64,000 nt of DNA from Aselliscus stoliczkanus (Eukaryota > Chordata > Mammalia > Chiroptera > Hipposideridae): the NCBI GenBank assembly GCA_033961575.1, contig CM066731.1, positions 131,681,001-131,745,000 of the forward strand, written 5' to 3'. Positions 33,210 to 45,638 of the stretch are shown one piece after another. A program made the position numbers and the translations under genes. Each line of letters begins with the position of its first letter. Within the stretch, counting starts at the first letter, position 1. The notes below the pieces were generated by a model. The model was not told where the DNA came from. It was given only the letters and a program-made list of their open reading frames with translations, and made no database searches.

Positions 33210-34990
33210 CTATAAAGTTAGTGTTTTTCCTCAGTAAAATAGAAGAAGCTATAGAATATAAGAAAAATTATATTTACATATACCCTAATGAGACTCCTTG
33301 GCTTGCCCTTTAAAAAAAAATGGGGAAAGGAAGACTACCAACTCTCAATGGCCAAAGTTGATGCTGTCAAGTCCTGCTTACACCATGGAATTTCAAAGGA
33401 AAAATTAAAGATGGTGATGAGGACCACGGCTCAGGCATGTAGGAAATAAGTCTCCCTCACAAAGGGGAAGACAAACACCTCTTCATTTTCCCCCATAACC
33501 AGTGGGAAAGAGATAATGTCTGAGACAGGAAGTCTGTGTTGCTGCACGTCATCCTGGGACACCCTCCGAACAGCACTTTCAGCTCTTCATGACTGCTCTT
33601 GGGGAGCTTCTTCTCCAGCCTCAAGGAATTGTCTATAGCTTTTTGAAAAAGACACTGGAAGTTTAGACAGTTTGGGGAGCCAAATGAGAAGACAGAACTT
33701 TTCTCCATTTCAACAGGTGTGGCAATGATGGGTTTCACTAATGGGATGACTTCCACATTAGCAAGGTCAAGGTGAGAACCCAGAAAAAAAGACCAAGGTC
33801 AGTGCTGCCTGGGGCAGCAGCACTAGGTGCAGATGAAGGTTGTCAGGTAACAGAGCATTGATAAGCACCACCAACTGAGGCAAGACGGAAAGAGACGTTA
33901 ACAAACAATAAATGAGTCTCCCCTCTTTTCTCTGCGCCACCTGCCCCCAAACAGGCCTGTTTTTTGACAAACAGTATCTCACTGAGGAGAATTAACGTCC
34001 AAGCTGAGAAGGGATTTGTATTCCAAGCAACTCCAAAGGCTGGAACTCCAGGTCAGGCTATACTGTTTTACCATTTCCATTATTACTTTGATGCTTTGTA
34101 TGACTAATACATTCTGGGGAAGCTATGGTTACATTTATGTGATTAAAATTACTTTATATGGCTTCGGGAAATAAAATACCATATTCACTCATTCTTGCAT
34201 CATTAAACAAATACTACCACAAAATACTTCTGAAACACATCAGATGTTTTTCTCAACTCCCTTGCCTTTAATAAAATTAAGTTACAATTCCATTTTATTT
34301 CACTTATTAAAAGTTCTTTATTAGCTTCCTCAGGTTGTATAAGCAAAAAGTATTATGATTAGAAGTAGAGCTGTTTTGTGGGGGTTTTTTTACCCTTAAA
34401 TGTTTGCTTCCTAAAATGTTATATAATGGTATTTCTGTTAATTTGTTGTTTTTCCTTAAGATAACATAATAAAAGCATTGAGGAGGTAGAATAGTGATAA
34501 AAGAATTTGGTGCATTTAAGGCTACAGGACAACAAAACACATTTTATTTTGTCACCTAAAGAACACAGTAAAAGTTCAATTTCATCCGTGAGCTCAAAAA
34601 GAAACAATAGTACTACTGAAAGGGAAACTCTAAACTGTGACTAATTTTCCTTTAAAGACAAAATATAGGGACAATAAATCTGTATGTCCTTTATCTATAG
34701 GTTGATTAACTATTAACTAATATTAATTATATTTGTTATAATTAGTGTTGCCTATTTTAAGGCTGAATTCATAATATAAAAATTATTTTGATTAGCATTA
34801 GCACATTGCTAGCTGGATCATTTTATTTCACTGAGCCTCAAAATTAGCATTGATTTAATTAGATTAATTTAGAATGTTGCAAGATAGCAAAGGCAGAATC
34901 AAAGCTTATCAGAATTGAATAGCTCATACTTTATAAAATTTTTCATTTCATATCCATCCACCTACCTAAAAAGAGACTTGGGCCAATTTA
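33210..34990. other. Non-coding; two adjacent minus-strand open frames of unknown status
   Basis: On the minus strand, frames of 99 codons (33457-33756) and 71 codons (33767-33982) follow each other and the local composition is less AT-rich than around. The proteins show no motif I recognise. No poly(A) mark, target duplication or splice signals were seen, so this is most likely chance or a very old remnant. Confidence 0.3.
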
Positions 34991-34994
34991 CAAA

Positions 34995-34996
<2 letters not shown>

Positions 34997-35026
<30 letters not shown>
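34997..35026. repeat. (CA)n microsatellite
   Basis: About fifteen CA units, then aaaactc. Confidence 0.93.
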
Positions 35027-35030
<4 letters not shown>

Positions 35031-35599
35031 CTCAAATATTTCAACATGAAAATGAAAAAGATCAACAATAAAAGTGAGCAGGAAGCAATAATTATATAAG
35101 GTACTTTTAATTCTTAATATGGCTAAGGCTTTGTGAGGAAAACATGGTTCTAAGCTCCTCCCCAGACAAAGTAAAGTGAGAAATGTTATGCATTATGCAC
35201 AACTCATTTCATCTCATAAAAGGAAATATATCAGTAAATCAGAAGAGAGAAATTTTTTTAAATATTTAAATTGTGTTAGGAGTTTGTCATATGAATTATT
35301 ATATAAGGACACCAAAGAACAAAAGGAACAGCACAATAACTCATAATAATTCAAAGGCAGTCATGTATCTCCATCACTTTTAAAGAACATCAATAAAAAG
35401 CCAATGATAGAATGTTGAATTTCTGTAGCAGTAATTGTACTACAGGATAATACAAAATAATTCATATATGCAGCTTCCTCCTGGCAATGTGACAGATGCT
35501 AAGGATAAAAAATGTAGAGTGCTTAGCATTTCTCTGATCATAATTTTCACTAAGTCAACTAGTATTTATTGATTATGAAGCTGTCATCAACTGACTATT

Positions 35600-35815
35600 T
35601 ACTGGACACCAGTGACTGTGCCAGTTGTTTTAAACAGGTGACAAATTTACTTCTCATAACAGTCCATTTTCCTCCAGACGGGTGAAAAATAATGACACTC
35701 AAGAGGGGTCAAGGAATGCACCCTGAGTCACAGATTTGGTAAATACTGAAATTAAGATGTGAATCCCGATGTGTCTGGTTTCAAAGACAATTCTAACTCC
35801 CACATTGTCCTGCCT
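35600..35815 (+). repeat. MIR SINE
   Basis: 'tttactggacaccagtgactgtgccagttg', 'ttacttctcataacagtcca', 'aagaggggtcaaggaatgcaccctgagtcacag' and 'gatgtgaatcccgatgtgtctggtttcaaag' follow MIR from 5' to 3'. Confidence 0.6.
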
Positions 35816-35924
35816 CCCCACTTGGTAACTGCCATGTTCTAGAAGGCACAGTGCACAGAGCTGAACATTCACTGACATGAGTTTAAACCTTTCCAAGAAT
35901 TTCCACATATGTAATTTCATTTCT

Positions 35925-36030
35925 CAAAATCACTCCCAGAAATAGAGCACTATTGTATTAATGTCCATTTTATAGAGATGGACACTGAAGCCAAATAAAG
36001 CCCAAGATTGCATATTTAGCGCCAATTAAG
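35925..36030 (+). repeat. MIR-like fragment
   Basis: 'tgtattaatgtccattttatagagatggacactgaagcc' matches the MIR 'attattatccccattttacagatgaggaaactgaggc' signature. Short. Confidence 0.5.
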
Positions 36031-36514
36031 CAAATATTCACTCAAGACTTGAAAGTCTAAAGCCCATCCATGCTTTTGACAGAAGCTGTATGGATTAGTT
36101 TAAAATCCAATCAGGAAAAGACCACTCAGGTGATGTGTGTGCCATCTGTGGGACTGGAGGGTCTCCATTCTTTAGATACCAGATGCATAGGAACAGAGGT
36201 TTTGTGGCCAAAGCATGGAGCCCAATTCATATCCTTGCCATGACACAGGACAGCTGCCTTTCAACATGGAGGAGAGCTAAAGAATATCTGTAGGTAGGGC
36301 TAAAATTCATCTCAAAGGGAAGGTGCTTAAACCCATATATTTTGAAGAATAAAAATGGTTCATTACTAAATTTCTTTTTTCTTTTTTTGATGAGTGCTTC
36401 TTTTGACTAGGAGTTTGAAAATAAACTACTCTACCGAGAAATTTCTTTGTTGTTTTATATGTGCTACAATTCACAAAACAGTAAGGGAATTGTATAAATT
36501 CTGGTAAATCTTAT

Positions 36515-36575
36515 TCAATTCATTCATGAAATAAATATCCATTAGGTACTACTATGAGTTAAGCACTGAGATGGT
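36515..36575 (-). repeat. L2/MIR terminal fragment
   Basis: 'attcattcatgaaataaatatccattaggtactactatgagttaagcactgag' corresponds to 'tgaataaatatttattgagtgcctactatgtgcc' of the antisense L2 end. It runs directly into the CA repeat. Confidence 0.5.
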
Positions 36576-36583
36576 TACACCTG

Positions 36584-36584
<1 letters not shown>

Positions 36585-36628
<44 letters not shown>
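36585..36628. repeat. (CA)n microsatellite
   Basis: About twenty perfect CA units. Confidence 0.95.
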
Positions 36629-36629
<1 letters not shown>

Positions 36630-39340
36630 CTTTCTAATTCTGACAGATCGGCAGTGCATTCCTGGAGCACAGTACTGAGGATCAATGGGAAAGGGTGCTA
36701 TGATGAATTAATAATGTCTGACATGGGCAGAGGAGGGGAAAAGCATATGTACATGCCACATGTATACAACTCCCCTTTCAGCAGCATTTCTATATGTACT
36801 GATTTCCCCCAATATCATTTATCTATGCAAATACATTTTAGTCCAAACCAGATTAGGATTCAAAAATTGCCAGTACATTGTCCCACTTCCTGGAAAAATG
36901 TATGCAATTCTTTGGCCAACATGAACTCTTTTCTTAGTTTGGAAAAGTTGGCCTTTTTCTATATAACATCTGATATCCCAATTCACATTCAGAGGCTAAT
37001 ACAGTGAACACCTCACATTTCTCATCATGCAAAAAAACAAATGGATCATGAATTTAGCTTATCGCATTTAAAAGATTACTGACCCCTGGTCTGGCTTTGG
37101 TGACTTGAGTATCACAGCCGTCTCTTGTCCAAACTAAAATGATAATGTCACAATGTCTGATAATGTCTTATTGTATTATTTTATAACAGAAAATATTACA
37201 CCATCTTACACCAAAACACAATAGATTTGATTGATGATGCTTCCTTTAACTTGAAATTACTGAAACTACATACATACATATACATACTTATATGTTTATG
37301 TATATGTATACATTACTCCTACTGACCTCATTTAGTTAGAAATGGGAGAAAGGGATAAAAGCCTTGAGTACTTCAAACTTAAAAAACATGTCAATGTTAA
37401 TTCTAGTATGGAATAATCTTTTTAGATTATGTTTATTAGACAATCTATATAGGAAGGTTTAGAATTTTCTTAGACAAATTCAAAGTATGAAAAGTGAGCT
37501 TCTCGTCTGTAAAATCAGCAATTGTAGGCAATCTTAGGGGTTCATGAAAGCAATATGCCTATCTTTACATTTATTCCCACTTGAATGTTCATCCAAAAGA
37601 TAGTTATATTGACAGCTTACCACACTGGCAATCATAACAATTCTTAGATAAATTTGGGCTTTATAAGTTACATTGAAATGTGAAAGCTCTAATTCAAACT
37701 AATCATTAGTGTCAATTCACAGATATAATTTTACCTTTTTCTTCATAAAAAGAAACAACAGGGAAAGAAGGAAGGGTGGGGGGTAAGGAACGAAAGGGGG
37801 AGGAAAACAGGCGGGCTGAGGGCATATGACTCATTTAGATCGTCCCAAGGGATGAAAACACATTCATGTACAGATGATGAGCACAATACTAAGTACTGTG
37901 GAAAAAGTTTAAAAACAAATATATATATATATATGGCACATTTCAGTTTTTATTATATTATGCATTCATTTAATAAATATTCATTAAACATAATAAAGTA
38001 TAAATCATATGTGCCATAAATATTAATTATTGTAATACATGTCAAATCTTGCCTCAGATTTTTTTGTTTGTATTTAATTTTCAGAGGTCTTTATGAAAGT
38101 CTTTTACTGCAGAAGTCATTTCATTCCTTTATGTACCTTCAATGTAACCTTTATTGAAAATTAACGGCATTGACCTGATATGAATTCTGACCTATTGTCA
38201 TTGGTAAGCTAGTAAAAATAATTCCACATCTGTTTCATATAGAGAACAGAACTCCTTAAAAATCACAGCATAAATTATTTTCCCCATTCAGTTACAAGGA
38301 ACTTTTGCAATGAAACTTTTAGCATCATTAGGCTGAAGAAAAATATCTACCAAAAACAAAGACTTTTACTAGCTTGATAATCAACAGTATTTATGTAAAT
38401 GATAGCTGAGGTTAAAAAAAAAAAAGTTTATTTATGAAAAAACTAATACTTTCCCACCAAAAAGAATCCAATATAATATTCCCTCCCAACAACAAAAATC
38501 TACTACCAACATGTATGTGGCAGAGTTAACAATCATTTTCTCTAACACCTAAGACAGAATGGTGCCAGGTGCCCTAAGTTTCACATGGTAATTAAAGGCC
38601 ACACTGAGAACAAAAGTACCAAGTATAAAACACAAATTCAGAGTTCAGAGAGTTCCACCTGTGAAAGATAGCCACATCCCTGGAGGGCTTTCTTGAAAAG
38701 GGCCAGTGAGCAGGAGCAGAAATGTGTGGTGTACACACACACACACACACCCTTCTAAAATAAAAATATGGTGGATGGGGAAAAGGAGGTCACTTTTGAG
38801 GGAGAACTGCATTCATGTAGGTCATTTTTTTCAGGGAAGGCTGCATTCCCTCCCCCGCTTCCCTGGTAGAGCTATCACTTGTACTTTGTAGTCACTTGGG
38901 GACACTTTGCCTGTCCAGTCCCCAGGTTCAAGCCAAAACATCCAGAAGGAAGGTGGAACAGGAGTTGCCTGAATAGAGGAAGCCATCCCTTCACTCTTGC
39001 ACTTAGGGGTGAAGGAGGGATGAGAAGAGTTTTTACATGGGATAGAAGGAGGTTGATGCCTTAAAATAAACAGGACCAAGTCTTAAAGAAACAAAAGGTA
39101 TTAATTTAATAACCAAAAGTGACTGAGAAGCTTTGAAATTAGGCTGATATTTTGTTAAGGTGGCCACTACCTTGTATGAAAGGGAGGAGTTAAAAAATAT
39201 AATTAGGGACAATTATGGAAAACTATTTTTTTGTTTAGACCTCAAAAATACATATCCCTTATTATTAAAATTATATTAACACTTATCATGGCCTCTCATA
39301 TGTTCACACATCTGTATGTATGACTACATCTATCTAGACT
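36629..39340. other. Mostly unique non-coding sequence
   Basis: No gene recognised. Small simple repeats only: (AT)n at 37919-37935, A11-12 near 38414, (CA)n at 38732-38751. The 117-codon frame at 36654-37007 has no known domain. Confidence 0.4.
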
Positions 39341-39342
39341 TT

Positions 39343-39465
39343 TTCCATGAGACAATAAGCTCTATGAAGACCAAAATTTGTGTGGTTACTGCTATATTCC
39401 CATCAACTAGTACAGTATCTGCCATGTAGAAGGCACTAAGTAAATATCTATTGAATTAACTTAAT
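39343..39465 (+). repeat. L2 3' terminus, sense
   Basis: 'gacaataagctctatgaagaccaaaatttgtgtggtt...tatattcccatcaactagtacagtatctgccatgtagaaggcactaagtaaatatctattgaatt' follows the L2 end closely. Confidence 0.8.
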
Positions 39466-39490
39466 GAATAAATAAATAAATAAATAAATA
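39466..39490. repeat. (AAAT)n microsatellite at L2 tail
   Basis: gaataaataaataaataaat: expansion of the L2 terminal tgaa/taaa tail. Confidence 0.9.
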
Positions 39491-39494
39491 GACA

Positions 39495-39722
39495 TTTATG
39501 AAAGGTTTATTAAGTGTCAAATACTGCTTTAACTCTTGGCATATGTTGTTTAATTGATTGCTCTTAAAAACCCCTGTTATCCATAGCCTCACTTATAGAT
39601 GAGGAAACTAAGACCAGAAACAAACTATCCGTTCTTGATCACTCAGCTTTACTAAGACATGCAGCTAACTCATGCCCAGGTTTACCTGATTCTAAAGTCA
39701 ACACTCTTACTCACCACACACG
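39495..39722 (+). repeat. MIR SINE
   Basis: 'tttattaagtgtcaaatactgctttaactcttggcatatg', 'tcttaaaaacccctgttatccatagcctcacttatagatgaggaaactaag', 'ctaactcatgcccaggtttacctgattctaaagtc': a nearly full-length MIR. Confidence 0.8.
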
Positions 39723-40700
39723 CAGGATGAGACTTCCTTTTTTTGATCCACCCAATTTAACAGCGCTCTCAATGGGGCCATGTGCTGCCTGCTCTGCAGA
39801 GACAAAATCTCTTAAAATAGAGAATAGATTGGACTATAAGACAATGTTAATGCCTTTCTGTGCCTTTCCCCACATTGCCACTTTTCTTGTAGTCTCTGCT
39901 TTAAATCAGTCCCTTCCTTCACAAGGACAGAAATTTCCCTACTATTAATTCCTTTGGGTTTCTCCATGATGATCAAATCAGCCCTTAGCATTTTGAGTTA
40001 GTGGAAATTCTTTCCTTTTCTCTATAGTTAAAATGAAATATTTTCAGCATTTGAGAGCTGTTTTTTCTTCTTTTTTTTTTTTTTTTACCTATTCAGCATT
40101 TAGGAGATCCTTTCTTTTTCATTTCAGAGTTGAGAGTCAAATGTTAGTGCTATGCAAAAAAATGAATTAGACTTCATGATAAGGCTAGTGAGTTCCTCAT
40201 GAGAAGAAGTATTCAAGCAGAGGTTGGGTGACAGGGATACTCAGTTAGGCATTCTTAACTCAGCTATAGAAATGGAGATGTAGGCACTTTCTAACCTGAG
40301 ATCTCCTAAAACCTAAGAAATATTCTGTCTTTTCCTTGACTTCACTACCTATTCACATGAAAGTTGAATTTACACATAAGTCACTACATTTTCTTATTAA
40401 CATTCTGTGTACTACAAATTACAATTACAATTTAGAATCTGACAAAACCAACAAACTAAGCACAGTGATGAAATAAAATCACTCAACTAATGGCTACAGG
40501 AAGATAAAAACATAGATTTAAAAAACAAATCTTAGATTCAGTAGTTTGAAGGGAATGTATGCTTGTCACTTTGTATTTTGTCTTTGGTTGATTTCTAGAG
40601 CCTAAATGATTATTATTGACAATTTTGTCCAGTTATATAACTGTTTCTTTTTGTTTGTTGTTTGTTTATTTGTTTTTCACTTCTCCAAAGCTAGAAGTTC
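39723..40700. other. Non-coding, no recognisable feature
   Basis: Contains a poly(T) run at 40072-40086 and T-rich patches near 40650. No gene recognised. Confidence 0.35.
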
Positions 40701-40718
40701 TCAACATTTTGAATTTGA

Positions 40719-40880
40719 GGTTTTCTGTTTCTAGTTTTGTTTTTTAACCTGAGCCATCCTGCCACCTGTTGGCAGCTCAGCAGCCACTCAGCTCGGGCTG
40801 GGTATCGAACTGCTATTGCTCAGAGTTCAGTTTGCACTCTTGAGCAAGCTCTTAACCAACTGAGCCACTCGGCCGGCCCT
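40719..40880 (-). mobile_element. tRNA-derived SINE, third tail type
   Basis: Minus-strand head gggccggccgagtggctcag with good A box, then gctctgagcaatagcagttcg-like sequence, gttcgataccc at the B box, and a different end (ctgccaacaggtggcaggat then ggctcaggttaaaaaac). The same end occurs in the copy at 45639-45786. Near-perfect 18-bp duplications tcaacattttgaatttga at 40701-40718 and 40881-40898. Confidence 0.92.
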
Positions 40881-40959
40881 TCAACATTTTGAATTTGATG
40901 CAACATTTTGATGAAATTTCTTTTTCTCCAACAAATGAAAAATGGTAACTTAGTTGTCT

Positions 40960-41529
40960 TACCTATGTGTGCAAAGATTTCTTATATATGATGCTAAAAG
41001 TACAATCCATAGGGGAAAATGATATTTGTACTTCAATAAAATTAAATTTAAACTTTTGCTCTTCAAAAGATGCCATTAAGGGCCGGCCAAGTGGCACATT
41101 GGTTAAGAGTTGGCTTGGGACGCAGCAGCCCTGGTTCGGATCCTGTCTATGAGGGCCAGTGGTACTGCCCTCTACAGCTAAAATGGTGAACAACAGTTCC
41201 ATCTGGAGTTGGGCTGCTGTGAGTCCCCGGGACGGCATAGCTGCAGCCCCTGCTGCAATGGGCTGCCATAGGCTACAGTCAGTGACCGGCAACCAGAGTG
41301 AGTGGCTGGCAGCTGGTGTGAGCCACTGTGAGCTGCTGTGAGTGGTCGTCCAGAGACCAGCGACAGATCTGCCTCACCCTAGAAGAGTGCAATGATGATA
41401 CCAACACGGGCCAGTGAAGAAACATCCTCCACAACTAGACTGAGGAACAAAAGGACAGCAACTTGTCTGCTTGTCTGTTCCCCTCCCCCAATTCCCCAAT
41501 TAAAAGACAAAAAGATGCCATTAAGAAAT
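40960..41529 (+). repeat. Short L1 ORF2 fragment split by a SINE
   Basis: 'gcaaagatttcttatatatgatgctaaaagtacaatccatagggg' and 'aattaaatttaaacttttgctcttcaaaagatgccattaag' follow L1 ORF2. Only about 130 bases of it remain apart from the SINE at 41081-41509. Directly after it the sequence turns into an L1 5' UTR, an order that does not occur in an L1. Confidence 0.65.
41081..41509 (+). mobile_element. tRNA-derived SINE, long-tail type
   Basis: ggccggccaagtggcacatt head, B box ggttcggatcc, long tail with gtgagtggctggcagctgg-type units, ending attccccaattaaaa. It has a doubled cttgtctgcttgtctg. Perfect 16-bp duplications aaaagatgccattaag at 41065-41080 and 41510-41525. Confidence 0.95.
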
Positions 41530-43090
41530 ACAAAGTCGGGTCACGATGGCAGAGTAGGTAAATGTTGTGCCTACATTCTCTCATGTCCACTCAAAATTGC
41601 AACTAACCTACAGAACCACCATCACTGAAAATTACCTAAAGACTAGCTGAACTGAAGCCCTATAACTAAGACATACAGAAGAAGCCACCTCAAGACGGTA
41701 GGAGAAGCAGATGCAGAACACACTGATCCCATACCCACAGGTGACCGTTAAAAATCAGGAGGGACATCTCAGCTGCAGAGTTCCCCTGGAGGAGTGAGGG
41801 GTCCTAGCCCCACACCAGGCTCCTCCGCCCAGGGTTTCACTGCTGGGGAAAGAAGTCCCCATAACTTCGGGTTGTGAAAACAAGCAGATGTTGTGGATGA
41901 GTGATACAAGGGCAGCTGCAGTCCCACACACCCCACTTAAAGGGACTGGGCACAGATTTACTCACTGATGGACTCACTTGCTCTGAGCTCTAGTGCAGAG
42001 GCAGCAGCTCAAAAGGTGCCAGGGGGCCGGCTGAGTGGCGCAGTGGTTGGGCACTGGCATGGGAGGCCGGTGGCCCCTGGTTCGGATCCCACATATGAGG
42101 GCCAGTGACATTGCCCTCAAAAAAAAAAAAAAAAAAAGGTGCCAGGGACACACAGGAAGGAACTGAGTTTTCTGGCTTCAGGGCACTGGTTGAAGAGAAG
42201 CTTTCTCTGGGACAAAGGAGCTGGCAGAAGCCATTTTTTCTTTGTTGAGCCCTCCCCCATCTCCTGGACACAGATGCAGGCACCCACCACATCTGAGTCT
42301 TCATCATCCTGGCTGACACAGTTTATTTGCCCCACCCTAGTGATTCTGAGACCCTATCCCACCCAACTTTTGAGTATGTGCAAGCTACTTCTAGTGTCTT
42401 TTCCATATAAACTGTCTTCCTTGGCTAATGCTGTAGACATTCCCAAAATCTCTCAAAATTTCACAAAATCCAAACAAACAGCATCTGGCTTCAGCATGTC
42501 CCATACCTCCGAGCCTCGCACTAGCAACAGCCATCCTTGGTTAATTGTTTGGACTCTGGAGGCACCTCCAAGCACAGAAGAGTTGGTGGTCATCTGTGGA
42601 TTGCTTTGTGGTTCATGCCAGGTGGCCCTGGGCAGGGCACAGGCAGTGGCTGAACTTGGCCTGCAGCGGGTTCCCTCCCAGGAGGCCCTGGGACTTGCAT
42701 GGCCATCTTTGGACTAAGCTGAACATCACCTGGCCACCTCCAAGAAAAACACACACAAAGAGTAGACTCAGCAGGCACCAGAGCCCTGCTAAAGCAAATC
42801 CTGCTCTATAGGATCAGCCCCTACACCACAAATCATCCACTGTACTCACAGGCAATCAGCCACAGGGTCAATCCCTTCTGCTGGTGTGTAAACAGCAACC
42901 AAGGCTCAACTATAACAGGAGGGCACACATAACCCATATGAAGGATGCACTCAGAGCACCCAACTCAGGTGACCAGGGAGACTGCATCACAGGACACCTA
43001 CTATATAAGGCCACTCTACAAGACCAGGAGGCACAGCAGCCCTATCTAATACATAGAAACAAACACAGAGAGGCAGCCAAAATGATTCAC
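41530..43090 (+). mobile_element. Isolated L1 5' UTR (promoter part only)
   Basis: Starts gtcgggtcacgatggcagag, the type of start seen in mammalian L1 5' UTRs, with a YY1-like core (cgatggc) near the first bases. It runs as GC-richer sequence to tagaaacaaacacagagagg and cagccaaaatg at about 43075-43084, the usual border to the first ORF, and stops there. No ORF1 or ORF2 follows. The 192-codon open frame at 42139-42717 lies within this UTR and is not a gene. A short SINE (42025-42133) interrupts it. No clear target duplication was found. Confidence 0.7.
42025..42133 (+). mobile_element. tRNA-derived SINE, short type
   Basis: ggccggctgagtggcgcagt head, B box ggttcggatccc, end gccagtgacattgccctc with A-tail. 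Perfect 14-bp duplications aaaaggtgccaggg at 42011-42024 and 42134-42147. Confidence 0.95.
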
Positions 43091-43890
43091 TTAGGGGAGA
43101 ATCAATTTTCCTGTCAAGTGCTTTTGTAAACCACGAACTGTTATCTTTTGTTACATTTCAAAACAATGTTAAAGGAAACTTACTTTTGATCCAGTGAAAC
43201 ATGTTTTTAAATAAAGTCTGATTCTCCAAGAGACAAGAGATATCCACATGCTAAAAAGTCATTAATGCTGCCTTCGTTACTCAGAAACTTAATTGTGTGG
43301 GAAATTACACAAACCATTTCCAGGCCTAGAATGAATGTCAGGCAATGCAATGCCCATGTATTCGGTTATGGTGGCAGCAAATAGGCAGGAGACCAGCTGG
43401 CTTCTCAACCACACTTTCTTTATTGTGTAGAACATCTAATCTCAGCTAACCTCATCTTAATCACTGCAGCAGCTACAAGAGAGCCAAACAAGAAAACACT
43501 GCTGCCAAGAATTCAAACTGAATAAAACCTTAATAATTAGCCAAAACATTCTTTGCCATATGTAAAAATCTCACCTTAACTTACACAAGCTCAGTCAGCA
43601 GGAAGATTTTTCGGACTATCTTTTGAAATGCATTTTATAACAGTATTTGAACAAATTCCAGGTAATAGCACTTTAGCAGTTATGTAATCAGAGAATAATA
43701 ACGCCCCTTAATTGGTGATTTTGTTAAATCCTTGAGAAATGTACATTTTTAAAAAATCAGTTGAAATGGTCTCCCGGGAAACAAACAAACTCATTTACTG
43801 AGTTGTCAAAGAGGCCTGCATTATCAGTTGAAAAAAGTTGAACGTTCTCTACTGGGCTATTTCCTAAGCTAAGGTAACCTTTTATCAACT
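43091..43890. other. Non-coding, no recognisable feature
   Basis: No gene or repeat family recognised downstream of the L1 5' UTR break. Confidence 0.35.
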
Positions 43891-43906
43891 ATCTAAAAGC
43901 ATTAGC

Positions 43907-44017
43907 GGGCCCGGCCAAGTGGCACAGTGGTTAAGCGCTAGCTTGGGACGCCAGCGGCCCAGGTTCGGGTCCCACAGATGAGGGTCAGTGACACTGCTCT
44001 CAAATAAATAAATAAAT
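43907..44017 (+). mobile_element. tRNA-derived SINE, short type
   Basis: gggcccggccaagtggcaca head, B box ggttcgggtccc, end gtcagtgacactgctctc and an (AAAT)n tail instead of pure A. Perfect 12-bp duplications aaaagcattagc at 43895-43906 and 44018-44029. Confidence 0.94.
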
Positions 44018-44029
44018 AAAAGCATTAGC

Positions 44030-44515
44030 ACTGTCAATTTTGTAGTAATGGCCTTACAAGGTCATTTGGATTCTACAATGAAATAAAAACACGTCAATTA
44101 TACCACGATTGTATTGTATTTTAGATAATCATTCCATTTGGACAACAAATTTTCATGTGATTTTTATATTCTTTTATTTTAAAAATTTATATTATATTTT
44201 ATTTTTTCTATTATTTTTTTTTTTAAGTGGAAGGATGCAGTAAAAAGAAAGATGCTGGAATTCACAAAAACTAGAATCCTGTTGCAACTCTGCCACAAAC
44301 CAGCTATATTGCTGTAATAGATGTTTTAAACTGACTCATTCTATTTGGAGAGTTTTGAAAGTTAAAATATACATTCCCAAGTATTATTATATGCATTGTA
44401 TGCATTCAAATTAATGGAATGCTACAAATAAGAATCAATTAAAATAAGAATGAGGTCAGCTCTTGGGAAGTATTGAAGGGGTTGAAAGATAGAAGTCAAA
44501 GTTTTTGAGGGGAGA
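44030..44515. other. Non-coding, no recognisable feature
   Basis: AT-rich with T-runs at 44170-44225; nothing recognised. Confidence 0.35.
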
Positions 44516-44519
44516 GGGA

Positions 44520-45600
44520 GAGGAAGAAGGAGAAGAAATGTAAGAGAATTTGGGCTTAATCCAGAAAGAGCAACATAAAAGTCCTAGAAAGAATGAAGAA
44601 AATGGAAGGAAGAAAATGATCAAATTTTAAAAATGGAGAAATTTTTTCCAAAACTGAAGGGTGTGCATTTCCAGATTTAATGAACCAAGCAACTTTCCAG
44701 TACAAAATTCTCTCACCAATGTTATTATCATGAAATTTCAGAAGAAAAAGGAATAAGAAATTGGCTCACAGGGATTGGGGAGAACATCACATGAAAAGAT
44801 CAGGGCTAAATAGCATCAAACTTCTTGGTAGCGATACTAAAAGTTAAAGTATAAAAAAGCAATACTTTCAAAATTCTGAGAAAAAAATATGTTAACTTAT
44901 TACGTCAGAGCCAATCCACATGTATAAAAATAGAAGAAATATATTTCATATATGAATGTACTTTAAGAGAATGTATTTCTCAAGTGCACTATTTCAAGAA
45001 GATATTGATTAGACAAGCTCATCCCATAAGTGAGAGTCAACCAAGAAAGAATGGGAAACAAAAGACACAACTCATGAGAGTGGTGAAGGAATTGTCCAGA
45101 ATGAAGGCAAAGGGTAGTCCCAAAGGATAGCTGTGCCTCAGGCTTGGAGTACTATTACGATACTGTTATTGTACTAGTACTGTCTTATGGTATTATTTTA
45201 TTACTTTGACAAAATTAGAATTAATTTTGTCAGTAAAAGTATAATACAGTGTACAGGATTAGCACCAAGGAAGCCAAAGTCTCGAAGAACAATTTCTCCC
45301 AGGAAAAGAGCGGAAGAGAAAAAGCACATGATATGGTTGGAAGTGTAGGAAATATATTAAAGGGAGTTTTACAATTCTTTTTGTGAATTTGGAAAGAATT
45401 AGTCATAGGTATACAGTAATCAATGCCAACAAACTAACAATTAAAATGAGATATTTACTAATTTCAGGAAAAACAAGGGGGAGAAAAAAAGGGAGCGTAA
45501 GTCAAGAGGGGCATAGTTAGAGCTTGGTGTAAGAACGCTAGCTTTTCACCTACTACTTTTATGAACTTAGTAGATATGTTTAAAATAGATAATCAAGAAA
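44520..45600 (+). repeat. Ancient L1M/HAL1-like segment
   Basis: 'aatggagaaattttttccaaaactgaaggg', 'ttcaaaattctgagaaaaaaatatg', 'gtcaaccaagaaagaatggg', 'ggtgaaggaattgtccagaatgaaggcaaagggtagtcccaaaggatagctgtgcctcagg' follow the early half (ORF1/ORF2 start and spacer) of old L1M/HAL1 elements. Strongly decayed; limits approximate. Confidence 0.5.
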
Positions 45601-45638
45601 CAACTACATAAAAATTATTATTTTAAAATATGGATGAG

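Noticed and set aside
42139..42717. 192-codon open frame, the longest in the window
   Set aside because: It lies wholly inside the L1 5' UTR and starts at the edge of a SINE target duplication. Composition is that of the UTR, and no domain is recognisable.
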